Notes under the pieces: model-generated
Seen by the model: the letters and a program-made list of their open reading frames with translations, nothing else
What the model was told of the DNA's origin: nothing
The model's database searches: none
In this document: positions 28,365-37,082 of the stretch, in pieces
How positions within the stretch are numbered: position 1 is the stretch's first letter
How the letters are laid out: every line of letters starts with the position of its first letter
NCBI GenBank assembly: GCA_963677505.2
Contig: CAXXWB010000014.1
Coordinates: forward strand, 62,001 to 126,000
Source of the DNA: JBGSUZ01 sp963677505
Lineage (GTDB): Bacteria > Bacillota > Clostridia > Peptostreptococcales > Acidaminobacteraceae
Direction: 5' to 3'
DNA: 64,000 nucleotides
Made by a program: the position numbers and the translations under genes

Positions 28365-28826
28365 ATGGCTACAGTAACTTCAACGACATCAACACCATTA
28401 ACATCTACATTAACGGATGCCAATTTAAAAAGATTAGACGCATTAGAAAAAGATACCGATTCCAATACGCTTAAAGCTAAACAACAAATGGGTAAAGAAC
28501 AATTTCTTAACCTTATTACAAAACAGTTAAGCAATCAAGATCCGTTATCACCACAGGAAGATTCTCAGTTTATATCTCAAATGGCACAGTTACAATCTTT
28601 AGACACCAACAATTCTTTACTCACATATGCTAAGAACACTTATACAACTACAACAGCGATGGCAACTAGTTTAGAAACTATGAGTACTAATATAAAAGCT
28701 TTGGTAGACAAAATGTCTGCATTATCTTCTACAAGTTCATCAGAGACTTTAAGTACAGATGCAACATCAATTGTCAATGAACTTACTAAAATCAATAAGG
28801 CTATTGAAGCTTATTTCACAAAGTAG
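28365..28826 (+). CDS. flgD: Flagellar hook assembly scaffold FlgD
   Basis: FlgD caps the growing hook. The 153-residue protein has the diagnostic N-terminal block KEQFLNLITKQLSNQDPLSP and QFISQMAQLQSLDTNN. It is short, lacking the C-terminal Ig-like half found in enteric FlgD, as is common in Clostridia. It lies between fliK and the TIGR02530 gene. Confidence 0.95.
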   Translation: MATVTSTTSTPLTSTLTDANLKRLDALEKDTDSNTLKAKQQMGKEQFLNLITKQLSNQDPLSPQEDSQFISQMAQLQSLDTNNSLLTYAKNTYTTTTAMATSLETMSTNIKALVDKMSALSSTSSSETLSTDATSIVNELTKINKAIEAYFTK

Positions 28827-28861
28827 TATGGCATTGATTTAAGACAGAGGGAGTGTCGCTT

Positions 28862-29263
28862 ATGAATGAAGTGAAAAATCAATATCTCATTCGCAGACAA
28901 CAAATCGTTAATCAAACACCTGCTATTGACAATACTAATCGTTCAAAAAACACTACACCTAATTCAAGTATAAGCTTCAATGATGTACTTAAGCAAATCA
29001 GCGAGAAGGACAGTGTAAAGTTTTCAAAACATGCCATGTCAAGGCTAAACGAAAGAGACATTACCCTTACTTCAGAAGAAATCACTAAGATCAACAAGGC
29101 GGTTGATCAGGCTGAAGGCAAAGGCATTAGAGATGCCTTGATACTCATGGATGATAAAGTATTTATAGCAAATGTTAAGAGCAGAACAATCGTTACTGCT
29201 GCGGATGAAAAGAATTTAAAGGACAACGTATTTACAAATATCGATGGAGCAGTTATTGTATAG
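28862..29263 (+). CDS. Flagellar operon protein, TIGR02530 family
   Basis: A 133-residue small flagellar-operon protein. The core VKFSKHAMSRLNERDI, EITKINKAVDQAEGKG and the ending FTNIDGAVIV identify the family always found between flgD and flgE in Firmicutes. It resembles anti-sigma FlgM-like or hook-export helper proteins, but its function is not established. ATG at 28862 fits the GAGGGAG site better than the in-frame GTG at 28853. Confidence 0.9.
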   Translation: MNEVKNQYLIRRQQIVNQTPAIDNTNRSKNTTPNSSISFNDVLKQISEKDSVKFSKHAMSRLNERDITLTSEEITKINKAVDQAEGKGIRDALILMDDKVFIANVKSRTIVTAADEKNLKDNVFTNIDGAVIV

Positions 29264-29344
29264 GCTGGACCGTATGGAGGCCTCGACTTCTGACCGACTG
29301 ATGAAGTCAAACTGCTCTCTTTTAATAAGAGGGAGGAAACTATT
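29264..29344 (+). other. Structured intercistronic region before flgE
   Basis: The 81-base gap, large for this operon, contains GAGGCCTC, a GACTTC / GAAGTC stem over a 12-base loop (about 29285-29308), and CTCTCTT / AAGAGGGAG, in which the second arm also carries the flgE ribosome binding site. Pairing of that arm could mask the site. This is inferred from sequence only. Confidence 0.45.
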
Positions 29345-30703
29345 ATGATGAAATCCTTGTATTCTGGTGTGTCAGGTTTAAAATCACATCAAACTAGAAT
29401 GGACGTTATTGGTAATAACATTGCAAACGTTAACACTGTTGGTTATAAAAGTTCAAGACTTACTTTTTCTGAAATTTACAGCCAAACCGTTAGAGGTGCT
29501 GGTGGTTCATCGTCAAATCTCGGTGGTACAAATCCTCAACAAATCGGTCTTGGTGTTACAGTTGGCGCAATCGACGTCAACCATTCAAAAGGTTCTATTC
29601 AGAGAACAGACTCAGCTACAGATATGATGGTTGATGGTAACGGCTTCTTCATCGTTTCAGACAGCGATGCGGGCTTAAACAGATTTTATACAAGAGCTGG
29701 TAACTTTACAGTAGACGAATCAGGCTACTTGGTTACTTCAAACGGCTTTAAAGTTTTGGGAATGGACAACAAACCTGTTCAAATTAATAAGTCTGAAGTA
29801 ACACCTGCTACAGCAACGTCTAAAGTTTTACTAAAAGGGAATATTAGTTTTAATGAAGCTAAGTATGCTACGACTGTAGATGTATATGATAGCTTAGGGG
29901 ATACCCATACACTTACAGTAAATTACGGAGAATTAAAAACCAAAGGCACAAATTCCTACAGACAGGTTTACTTTGCAGATGAAAGTGGTGCTGTAACACC
30001 AGCATTAGGTAACGTATATGTGAAATTTGACTCATCGGGAAATCCTTTGGGATTAGTAACATTGTCAGGCGGAACTGGTGAGGTTCTTGCAAAGCAAATT
30101 TCTACTGGTCCACCAGCAGTTACCGCTTACCAACCTTATCAAGCGGGTGACATATCAGGTGTCACTGATGCTCCATACGCAGGCGGAAATATTACTCTAA
30201 CTATTCCTGGAGCAGCTAACTTAGTGATTCCAATCAACAATGCGATGCTGTATGAAAACGGCGACCTGACTAGCGGCAAAACCGTATTAAGCCAAACTGC
30301 TCAATCTACAGATGCTAAATCCGTAGAAGTAGGTGGTAATGCATCAGGTTCTTTAAACTCCTTCTCAATCTCAGCAAACGGCGAAGTGGTTGGGGTATTC
30401 ACAAATGGTGAAAAAGAAACATTGTCTACCATTCAATTAGCAGACTTTGATAACCCTGCAGGCCTTATGAAAATTGGTAGCAACTTATTTAGTGAAACCA
30501 ACAACTCAGGTGCTGCTAAAACTGGACAACCAGGTTCAGGTAGTATTGGGGCATTGGCACCAGGTGCTCTTGAAATGTCTAACGTTGACTTATCGCAAGA
30601 GTTTACAGACATGATTACAACACAAAGAGGTTTCCAAGCGAACTCGAGAATTATTACAACTACAGACTCCATGCTTGAAGAGCTTGTAAATCTTAAGAGA
30701 TAA
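29345..30703 (+). CDS. flgE: Flagellar hook protein FlgE
   Basis: Main hook subunit. The 452-residue protein has the rod/hook N-terminal signature MMKSLYSGVSGLKSHQTRMD with GNNIANVNTVGYKSSRLTF, the FlgE D2 insertion in the middle, and the C-terminal SNVDLSQEFTDMITTQRG with FQANSRIITTTDSMLEEL. It starts behind GGGAGG, which may be sequestered in the preceding hairpin. Confidence 0.98.
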   Translation: MMKSLYSGVSGLKSHQTRMDVIGNNIANVNTVGYKSSRLTFSEIYSQTVRGAGGSSSNLGGTNPQQIGLGVTVGAIDVNHSKGSIQRTDSATDMMVDGNGFFIVSDSDAGLNRFYTRAGNFTVDESGYLVTSNGFKVLGMDNKPVQINKSEVTPATATSKVLLKGNISFNEAKYATTVDVYDSLGDTHTLTVNYGELKTKGTNSYRQVYFADESGAVTPALGNVYVKFDSSGNPLGLVTLSGGTGEVLAKQISTGPPAVTAYQPYQAGDISGVTDAPYAGGNITLTIPGAANLVIPINNAMLYENGDLTSGKTVLSQTAQSTDAKSVEVGGNASGSLNSFSISANGEVVGVFTNGEKETLSTIQLADFDNPAGLMKIGSNLFSETNNSGAAKTGQPGSGSIGALAPGALEMSNVDLSQEFTDMITTQRGFQANSRIITTTDSMLEELVNLKR

Positions 30704-30724
30704 TGGTAAATAATTAAAAAAATG

Positions 30725-30749
30725 ATACCCGGGCTTTAAGCCCGGGTAT
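30725..30749. other. GC-rich hairpin between flgE and flbD
   Basis: ATACCCGGGCT / AGCCCGGGTAT, 11 bp perfect with loop TTA. No T tract follows on the plus strand, but on the minus strand it is followed by a run of seven T, so it looks like a terminator for antisense transcription. On the mRNA it may act as a processing or partial termination site between the hook and the stator genes. Confidence 0.6.
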
Positions 30750-30765
30750 ATATTGAGGAGTTAAT

Positions 30766-30957
30766 ATGATTAGTCTAACGAAGATGAACCATCATATCAT
30801 TATCGTCAATGCAGACCAAATCGAGGTCATTGAAAGCACACCAGATACGGTAATTACGTTGCTGACAGGCCATAAATACATCGTTGTGGATACGGCAGAA
30901 GAAGTGGTCGAAAAAGTAATTCAATATAAGCAGCGCATCTATGGTGTAGAGGTATAA
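30766..30957 (+). CDS. flbD: FlbD family flagellar protein
   Basis: A 63-residue protein of the FlbD/SwrD group: MISLTKMNHHIIIVNADQIE and TPDTVITLLTGHKYIVVD. In Bacillus subtilis the homologue SwrD increases flagellar power, apparently through the stator. Its place just before motA-motB fits. ATG follows GAGGAG. Confidence 0.93.
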   Translation: MISLTKMNHHIIIVNADQIEVIESTPDTVITLLTGHKYIVVDTAEEVVEKVIQYKQRIYGVEV

Positions 30958-31024
30958 TGATTTTGAGCATTGTATGGCCTGTATTAAGGGCTTGGGAATA
31001 AATTATTAAGCAGAGGTGACGGTT

Positions 31025-31813
31025 GTGGATTTATCATCAGTGTTAGGTCTTGTTGTAGGGATTGTCGTTGTTATAGGCAGTATTATGTATGCAGGTCCAA
31101 TCAAGTATTTTTGGGATTTACCCTCTTTCTTGATTGTATTTTTCGGCGGTATTTGTGCCTTTGTTGTATCTTTTCCACTAACATATGTAACAAGCATAGG
31201 CTCGGTGCTATCAAAAGTATTTGCAGATAAAAAGCTTGATTTAGAAAGCATCATAAAGAAAATTATTGATTTGGCAAACATTGCCAGAAGAGAAGGTCTT
31301 TTAGCTCTTGAAGAAGCCGTAAGTGAAATTCAAGATGAGTTTTTACAAAAAGGTGTTATGTTAATTGTGGATGGAACTGATCCAGAGTTAGTTAAAAACA
31401 TTTTAGAAACAGATGCTGCAAACATGGAAGAGAGACATAAGACGAATAAAGCAATGTTTGAAGTTTTGGGGTCGGTTACGCCAGCCTTTGGTATGATTGG
31501 AACCCTTATAGGGCTTGTACTCATGCTCTATAATATGGCGGATCCTAGTTCCATTGGACCGTCAATGGCGGTAGCTTTAATTACGACATTTTATGGTTCT
31601 TTCGCCGCTAACTTAATTTACGTACCGTTTGCAACAAAGTTAGGCATAAAAAGTGCTGAAGAATTATTGGTAAGACAGGTAATGATTGAAGGTTTATTAT
31701 CTATACAAGCAGGGGAAAATCCTAGAATTATTGAAGAAAAACTTAAATCATTTATGTCCCCAGCACAAAGGAAGAAAATGACGCCACAAGGAAGTGAAGC
31801 TGAGAATGGATAA
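31025..31813 (+). CDS. motA: Flagellar motor stator protein MotA
   Basis: MotA forms the five-subunit ring of the stator. About 262 residues with four membrane helices: LGLVVGIVVVIGSIMYAG, the second near VVFFGGICAFVVSFPL, and two late ones in GMIGTLIGLVLMLYNM and VALITTFYGSFAANLIYVPF. The large cytoplasmic loop between helices 2 and 3 contacts FliG. GTG at 31025 is preferred to GTG 31016 because AGAGGTGA lies 6-9 bases upstream and gives the usual (M)DLSSVLGL start. Overlaps motB. Confidence 0.96.
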   Translation: MDLSSVLGLVVGIVVVIGSIMYAGPIKYFWDLPSFLIVFFGGICAFVVSFPLTYVTSIGSVLSKVFADKKLDLESIIKKIIDLANIARREGLLALEEAVSEIQDEFLQKGVMLIVDGTDPELVKNILETDAANMEERHKTNKAMFEVLGSVTPAFGMIGTLIGLVLMLYNMADPSSIGPSMAVALITTFYGSFAANLIYVPFATKLGIKSAEELLVRQVMIEGLLSIQAGENPRIIEEKLKSFMSPAQRKKMTPQGSEAENG

Positions 31814-32567
31814 GAAGTGTCCAGAATGTAAAGCTGGTGCGCCAGAATATATGTTAACTTATGGCGACTTGGTTACATTGTTGATGTGTTTCTTCGTACT
31901 TCTGTTTGCAATGTCAAGTACAGATGCTCAGAAGTTTGAAGCGTTAATGGTATCTTTCCAAGGGTCTGCAGGGATACTTCCTGGTGGGACATCAATGTCG
32001 CAGTCTACAATGCAATTTGAAGGTATGCCTGAAAAAAATCAATCAACTTCGCAAACAGTGCAGTTGGATTCTATGGAAAAGCTTAAGGAAGAGCTTCAAA
32101 AGGAAGTTGGTAAAGGCAAGCTTTCAAAAGATGTGCAGATGAATGTTGAAGTAAGAGGTTTGGTAATCAGACTACCGGACAATGTCCTTTTTGATTCAGG
32201 CAGTGCTGAAATCAAGGCAGAAGCTTTGTTATCACTAAAGACTATTGGTCAGGTATTGAATAAAAAAGAATATGGGAATAGTATGGTAAGAGTCGAAGGT
32301 CATACAGACAATATGCCAATTAACTCATTCAAATATCCTTCAAACTGGGAACTTTCAACCGCTAGGTCTACAAACGTGATTAAGTACCTCATAGCAAGCA
32401 TCAAAATGAATTCTGAACGACTGTCGGCTTCAGGATATGGTGAATTCCATCCAATAGCAAGTAATGCAGATGCTAGTGGAAGGTCAAAAAATCGAAGAGT
32501 AGATATTGTTGTGCTCAGTTCTATTGAACAAGCAAATAGTCCTCAGGGCAGTTCAGATGGAAATTAA
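31806..32567 (+). CDS. motB: Flagellar motor stator protein MotB
   Basis: MotB carries the ion-binding aspartate and anchors the stator to peptidoglycan. The 253-residue protein has a Cys pair at the N-terminus (KCPECKAG), the membrane helix YGDLVTLLMCFFVLLFAMSS with the catalytic Asp in YGD, a plug/linker, and the OmpA-like domain with VEGHTDNMP and RSKNRRVDIVV. Whether it couples protons or sodium cannot be read reliably. The start is ATG 31806 inside the end of motA. Confidence 0.97.
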   Translation: MDKKCPECKAGAPEYMLTYGDLVTLLMCFFVLLFAMSSTDAQKFEALMVSFQGSAGILPGGTSMSQSTMQFEGMPEKNQSTSQTVQLDSMEKLKEELQKEVGKGKLSKDVQMNVEVRGLVIRLPDNVLFDSGSAEIKAEALLSLKTIGQVLNKKEYGNSMVRVEGHTDNMPINSFKYPSNWELSTARSTNVIKYLIASIKMNSERLSASGYGEFHPIASNADASGRSKNRRVDIVVLSSIEQANSPQGSSDGN

Positions 32568-32584
32568 CAGAAGGGGTGTTTAAT

Positions 32585-33001
32585 ATGAAAAAGAAACTTA
32601 TCATTATCATTGCAGTTGTAGTCGTCGTCTTAATAGGCATTGGTATTGCAGCCTTTTTATTATTAAGTGGTGGAGAAAAGAAAGCACCTGAGATTGTCTA
32701 TTCAGAGTACCAAATGGAAGAGATGTATACTAACATAAAAGATCCAGGAAAAATACTTAAATTACAGATTAGTATTGAATATACTAATGCTGAGTTAATT
32801 ACAGAATTTGAAAAAAATAAATCAAGACTTGTAAATAACATTTATGAATATTTCAGAAATACAGATTATGAAACACTTAGCAAAACAAATGGTCAAGAAC
32901 GCGCTCGTGATGATTTAAAAGATATATTTATTGAAACTTTGGGCACAGATGCTGAGACGATTACTAATGTTTATTTTATTCAATTTATCGTTCAAGGCTA
33001 G
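32585..33001 (+). CDS. fliL: Flagellar basal body-associated protein FliL
   Basis: FliL surrounds the stator plug region and supports torque. About 138 residues: short Lys-rich start, one membrane helix (IIIIAVVVVVLIGIGIAAFL), then the FliL domain with LKLQISIEYTNAEL and a C-terminus ending VYFIQFIVQG. ATG at 32585 is chosen over the in-frame GTG at 32576 since AGAAGGGG precedes it. Confidence 0.93.
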   Translation: MKKKLIIIIAVVVVVLIGIGIAAFLLLSGGEKKAPEIVYSEYQMEEMYTNIKDPGKILKLQISIEYTNAELITEFEKNKSRLVNNIYEYFRNTDYETLSKTNGQERARDDLKDIFIETLGTDAETITNVYFIQFIVQG

Positions 33002-33040
33002 TCCTTTGAATATATTTAATACTGAAAGGAGGTGACGTAA

Positions 33041-34036
33041 GTGTCTGATGTATTATCGCAAAATGAGATAGACGACCTGCTGGCCGCCCTGAGTACTGGT
33101 GAAGTTAATGTAAAAGAAATTGAAGATGAATCCAGTGAGAAGAAAGTACGGAAATACGACTTTACAAGACCAGACAAATTTGCAAAAGATCAATTGAGAA
33201 CCCTTGAAATCATACATGAAAATTTTTCAAGACTCATGAACAACTTCTTGTCAGGTTATCTTAGAACTTTTGTTGAAGTAGAAGTGCTTTCTGTTCAAAG
33301 TTTGATTTATAATGAGTTTAGCAACTCAATTTCCAACCCGTGTATTTTGGGTATTGTAGATTTTGCGCCATTAGATGGACAAATTATCATCGATGTGGCA
33401 ACAGATATGGCATACACGATGATCGAACGAATTTTAGGTGGGTCAGGCATTCAGCAAGGGAAAAAAGAGCATCGGTCTCTCACTGAAATAGAGCTTACGT
33501 TACTTAAAAATATATTGGTTAAGTTCATAAACTTACTCAAAGAACCATGGGGTAATATTATTGAAATTAAACCTAAATTAGAGAGGATTGAAACCAATTC
33601 TCAATTTGCTCAAATTGTATCACCGAGCGAATCGATTGCACTTATTACTTTAAGTTTGAAAATTGGCGAAACTGAAGGTATGGTCAATATATGTATACCT
33701 CATGTAGTTATTGAACCGATTTTAGCAAGCTTAAGTTCAAGATTGTGGTTCTCAACCAGTGGGAAAAAAGAAATTTCTGAAGTTGAGAAGAAAGCTCTCG
33801 AAAAAAATATTTCCAAGTCAAAAGTTTCAATTAATGCAGTTATTGGCAGATCCGTCATTACAGTTGGGGAGTTATTAACACTTCGACCAGGGGATGTAGT
33901 AATTTTAGATAAGCTAGTAGAAGACCCATTTGAATTATACGTAGGAAATGAATTGAAGTTTTATGGGAAACCTGGTATAAAAAACAAGAAAATCGCATTG
34001 AGAATAACAGATACCGTATCGGAAGGAGAGGATTAA
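33041..34036 (+). CDS. fliM: Flagellar motor switch protein FliM
   Basis: FliM forms the C-ring wall and binds CheY-P through its N-terminus. The 331-residue protein starts MSDVLSQNEIDDLLAAL (CheY-binding segment), has a CheC-like middle domain and a C-terminal SpoA domain (VGELLTLRPGDVVILDKL). Start is GTG at 33041 after AAAGGAGG. It ends one base before fliY. Confidence 0.98.
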   Translation: MSDVLSQNEIDDLLAALSTGEVNVKEIEDESSEKKVRKYDFTRPDKFAKDQLRTLEIIHENFSRLMNNFLSGYLRTFVEVEVLSVQSLIYNEFSNSISNPCILGIVDFAPLDGQIIIDVATDMAYTMIERILGGSGIQQGKKEHRSLTEIELTLLKNILVKFINLLKEPWGNIIEIKPKLERIETNSQFAQIVSPSESIALITLSLKIGETEGMVNICIPHVVIEPILASLSSRLWFSTSGKKEISEVEKKALEKNISKSKVSINAVIGRSVITVGELLTLRPGDVVILDKLVEDPFELYVGNELKFYGKPGIKNKKIALRITDTVSEGED

Positions 34037-34037
34037 T

Positions 34038-35195
34038 ATGGCAGACATGCTTTCGCAAGAAGAAATAGATGCGCTACTAAATGGATCGCCATCTGATTCG
34101 GCGTCTACAAGCGAACCACAAAATCACCTTAGTGATGAAGAAAAAGACGCGATAGGCGAAATTGGCAATATTAGTATGGGTACAGCCGCCACAACGCTCT
34201 TTACATTATTGGGACAAAAGGTAACAATAACGACCCCAAGAGTTTTTGAAACAAATCTTAAAACTTTATCTGAAGATTTTATTGACCCATGCGTACTAAT
34301 AAATATAAAATATAGGTATGGCATTGAGGGCAGTAATATATTAATTCTTAAAGAGCATGACGTTAAGGTCATCACCGATTTGATGATGGGTGGCGACGGG
34401 ACAAATACGGCTGACTCTGAATTAACAGATTTGCACCTTAGTGCAATCAGTGAAGCAATGAATCAAATGATTGGTTCTTCCTCCACTTCGCTTTCTGAAA
34501 TGTTAGGTGATAAAATTGATATTTCACCACCAGAAGCATTTTATGAGAGTATCACCAATATTGATTTGAGTGTGTTTGAAATCGATTTGGGAGAACCATT
34601 GGTAAAGATTGCATTTAAAATGACTGTCGGTGATTTAATCGATAGTGAAATTATGCAAGTAATACCTGTTAGATTTGCAAAACAAATGGTATCTAGTTTA
34701 ATGAGACAAAGTATGCAACAACTAGAATCCACAGTTGAAGCACCAAGTCACACTGAGAAAGCAAGTGCTCCGGTTAGCGCACCAACACCTGCCCAAGCAC
34801 CGAAGCAATCAGCTCCGAGTCAGGCGCCAGATGTAGAGCACTATGCATCTACAGGCGTGCAACAGACTAGACAGAATCCTGTCAATGCAATGCCTTTAGC
34901 TTTCGAAAGCTTCGACGAAACGCCTGCAACAGTTGTATATGCTACAGATATCGACTTGATCAAAGATGTACCTATGGAGATTACTGTGGAACTCGGTAGA
35001 GCATCTAAACGTATCAGCGAGATTTTAGATTTTGGCATTGGATCTGTTGTAGAACTAGACAAACTAGTTGGCGAGTCGCTAGATGTGCTAGCGAATGGTA
35101 AAATCATTGCAAAAGGTGAAGTTGTTGTAGTTGATGAAAATTATGGTATAAGAATAACAGAAATATTAACAAATCAAAGAAAAGCAAATGGCTAG
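34038..35195 (+). CDS. fliY: Flagellar motor switch phosphatase FliY
   Basis: FliY replaces FliN in many Firmicutes and also dephosphorylates CheY-P. The 385-residue protein has a CheY-binding-like start (MLSQEEIDALLNGS), two CheC-type active-site helices (AIGEIGNISMGTAATTL and AISEAMNQMIGSSSTSL, both with E-x2/3-N), an Ala/Pro-rich linker (residues 235-280) and a C-terminal SpoA domain (GSVVELDKLVGESLDVLANG). Confidence 0.97.
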   Translation: MADMLSQEEIDALLNGSPSDSASTSEPQNHLSDEEKDAIGEIGNISMGTAATTLFTLLGQKVTITTPRVFETNLKTLSEDFIDPCVLINIKYRYGIEGSNILILKEHDVKVITDLMMGGDGTNTADSELTDLHLSAISEAMNQMIGSSSTSLSEMLGDKIDISPPEAFYESITNIDLSVFEIDLGEPLVKIAFKMTVGDLIDSEIMQVIPVRFAKQMVSSLMRQSMQQLESTVEAPSHTEKASAPVSAPTPAQAPKQSAPSQAPDVEHYASTGVQQTRQNPVNAMPLAFESFDETPATVVYATDIDLIKDVPMEITVELGRASKRISEILDFGIGSVVELDKLVGESLDVLANGKIIAKGEVVVVDENYGIRITEILTNQRKANG

Positions 35196-35227
35196 TGTTT
35201 AGCTATTCTAACTAAGGAGGAGCCAAC

Positions 35228-35590
35228 ATGGCAAATGGAATTTTAATCGTGGACGATGCAGCATTTATGAGAATGATGATTAGGGATGTATTGACTAAAA
35301 ACGGCTATGACGTATTAGGGGAAGCTGAAAATGGTCAAAAGGCAATTGAAAAATTCAAAGAATTAAAGCCTGACCTAGTAATCATGGACATTACGATGCC
35401 AGAGGTTGACGGGATTCAAGCAGTTAAGGAAATTAAAAAGCAAGATCCTGGCGCAAAAATCATCATGTGCTCCGCTATGGGACAACAAGCAATGGTAATT
35501 GAATCTATTCAGGCTGGTGCTAGAGACTTTATTGTTAAGCCATTCCAGGCTGATCGTGTTATTGAAGCTGTTAAAAAAGTATTAGGATAG
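35228..35590 (+). CDS. cheY: Chemotaxis response regulator CheY
   Basis: Single receiver domain of 120 residues with the acidic pair in IVDDAAFMR, phosphoacceptor DLVIMDITMPEVDG, and the Thr/Ser and Lys positions in MCSAMGQQ and IVKPF. It sits between fliY and fliO, the usual Firmicute position, and carries signals from CheA to FliM. Its Ser replaces the common Thr. Confidence 0.97.
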   Translation: MANGILIVDDAAFMRMMIRDVLTKNGYDVLGEAENGQKAIEKFKELKPDLVIMDITMPEVDGIQAVKEIKKQDPGAKIIMCSAMGQQAMVIESIQAGARDFIVKPFQADRVIEAVKKVLG

Positions 35591-35608
35591 AGTAGGGGAG
35601 TTGTTGTC

Positions 35609-36010
35609 ATGTACATGTACAACCCCATACCAATAAACGGGGCAAATCAAGCAAGTTGGTTTGCCTTGTTTTACAAGGTAAATTATGGAACGGTTATTAA
35701 TTTATTTCTTTTTATAGGAATTATGGTAGGCGCTTATTATTTATCAAAATACTTATTGGCTAAAAGCCCTTATCGCGCACCTTTTCGTACAGGGAAAGTT
35801 AAAGAGCGCCTTTATATCAATCAGCAATCAGCTATGATAATTGTTGATGTACAAGGCGTTTATTACATTTTAGTCAATGACAAAGGCAGAACAACATTAG
35901 TGGATCGGCGCGAGGATTTAATTTATCCAGATGAGGAAATTCTAAATCCCGTGCCAGAATTTCAAAATTTATTGACTAAGATGATTCGTAAAAACGAAGA
36001 GAAAAAATAA
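35609..36010 (+). CDS. fliO: Flagellar biosynthesis protein FliO/FliZ
   Basis: FliO helps assemble the FliP pore of the export gate. The 133-residue protein has one membrane helix (residues 27-48, VINLFLFIGIMVGAYYLSKYL) and a soluble domain with KVKERLYINQQSAMIIVDVQGVYYILVNDKG. Located just before fliP. The family is variable, so identity rests on topology and position. Confidence 0.87.
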   Translation: MYMYNPIPINGANQASWFALFYKVNYGTVINLFLFIGIMVGAYYLSKYLLAKSPYRAPFRTGKVKERLYINQQSAMIIVDVQGVYYILVNDKGRTTLVDRREDLIYPDEEILNPVPEFQNLLTKMIRKNEEKK

Positions 36011-36033
36011 AGTGATCAGGTTAGGGATATAAT

Positions 36034-36792
36034 ATGGGCAAAAAGCTTAAATGGGTATTCTTATTAATAATAGTACTACTGATTGGTTTTTCAATACCAG
36101 CATTCGCTTCTTCAACAGTACCAACTGTACAATTTTAGCGTATCGCCATCAGGTACAAACCAACAGACCGCAAGCAATATTCAAATTGTTATAATGCTTA
36201 CAATTCTTACAATAGCGCCTTCTATTTTACTCATGACAACATGTTTTACGCGTTTTATTATTGTATTCTCGTTTGTCAGGAAAGCATTGTCACTCCCAAA
36301 CAGTACCGCCCAACCAGGTATTGATAGGATTGGCTTTATTTCTGACTTTTTTTTGTTATGGCCCCTGTTTTTACAGAAATAAAAACAGAAGCCTACGAAC
36401 CATTTGCCAATGGAGAAATCAAGCAAGAAGAAGCATTTAAAAGGGCAATGGATCCACTTCGTGAGTTCATGTTAAAACAAGTCAGAACGAAAGATTTAGC
36501 TCTTTTTGTGGACATGAGCAAAATAGAAGACGTGGACAAATATGATGAAATACCAACGACTGCTTTAATTCCAGCTTTTATTTTGAGTGAAATCAAAACA
36601 GGATTTGAAATTGGTTTTTTATTGTTTTTACCATTCATCGTTATTGATATGGTCGTCTCTTCTGTTTTGATGTCCTTAGGCATGATGATGTTGCCGCCAG
36701 TTATGATTTCCATGCCTTTTAAAATACTATTATTCATAATGGTAGATGGATGGAATTTACTGGTTCAAAAATTAATTTTGACTGTGAGGTGA
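36034..36792 (+). CDS. fliP: Flagellar export gate protein FliP (three frameshifts)
   Basis: FliP forms the pore of the flagellar export gate with FliQ and FliR. Joined frames begin with a signal peptide (LKWVFLLIIVLLIGFSIPAFA) and continue SNIQIVIMLTILTIAPSILL, TTCFTRFIIVFSFVRKAL, NQVLIGLALFLTFFVMAPVF, DPLREFMLKQVRTKDL and PPVMISMPFKILLFIMVDGW. Reading needs removal of a T at 36133-36136, a C at 36309-36311 and a T from the run of eight at 36347-36354. The corrected gene has about 250 codons, as expected. First gene of the heavily error-struck stretch. Confidence 0.93.
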
Positions 36793-36797
36793 TTCTG

Positions 36798-37067
36798 ATG
36801 GATGAGACCATGATTATTGAAGCATTTAACGAGTCTATCAGAATGATTCTACTCCTGTCAGCGCCACTTTTGCTAATGTCATTAGTCGTTGGTCTGCTCA
36901 TATCAATCTTTCAGGCCACAACACAAATTCAAGAGCAAACACTAACTTACGTGCCAAAAATTATGTTGATATTTTTTATGCTGATTTTAATTGGTCCGTG
37001 GATGTTGTCGCAATTAAATGAATATACCATATTCATTTTTAATATGATTGACAAAGTCCCTCTATAA
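36798..37067 (+). CDS. fliQ: Flagellar export gate protein FliQ
   Basis: An 89-residue, two-helix membrane protein: LLSAPLLLMSLVVGLLISIF, QATTQIQEQTLTYVPKI and MLIFFMLILIGPWMLSQL. ATG 36798 follows GAGGTGATT, which spans the fliP stop. Intact. Confidence 0.96.
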   Translation: MDETMIIEAFNESIRMILLLSAPLLLMSLVVGLLISIFQATTQIQEQTLTYVPKIMLIFFMLILIGPWMLSQLNEYTIFIFNMIDKVPL

Positions 37068-37082
37068 ATGGAGGTGACATAA

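Noticed and set aside
29297..29312. CTGATGA core of a hammerhead ribozyme before flgE
   Set aside because: The following stem II and GAAA core and the cleavage-site stem are missing; likely chance.
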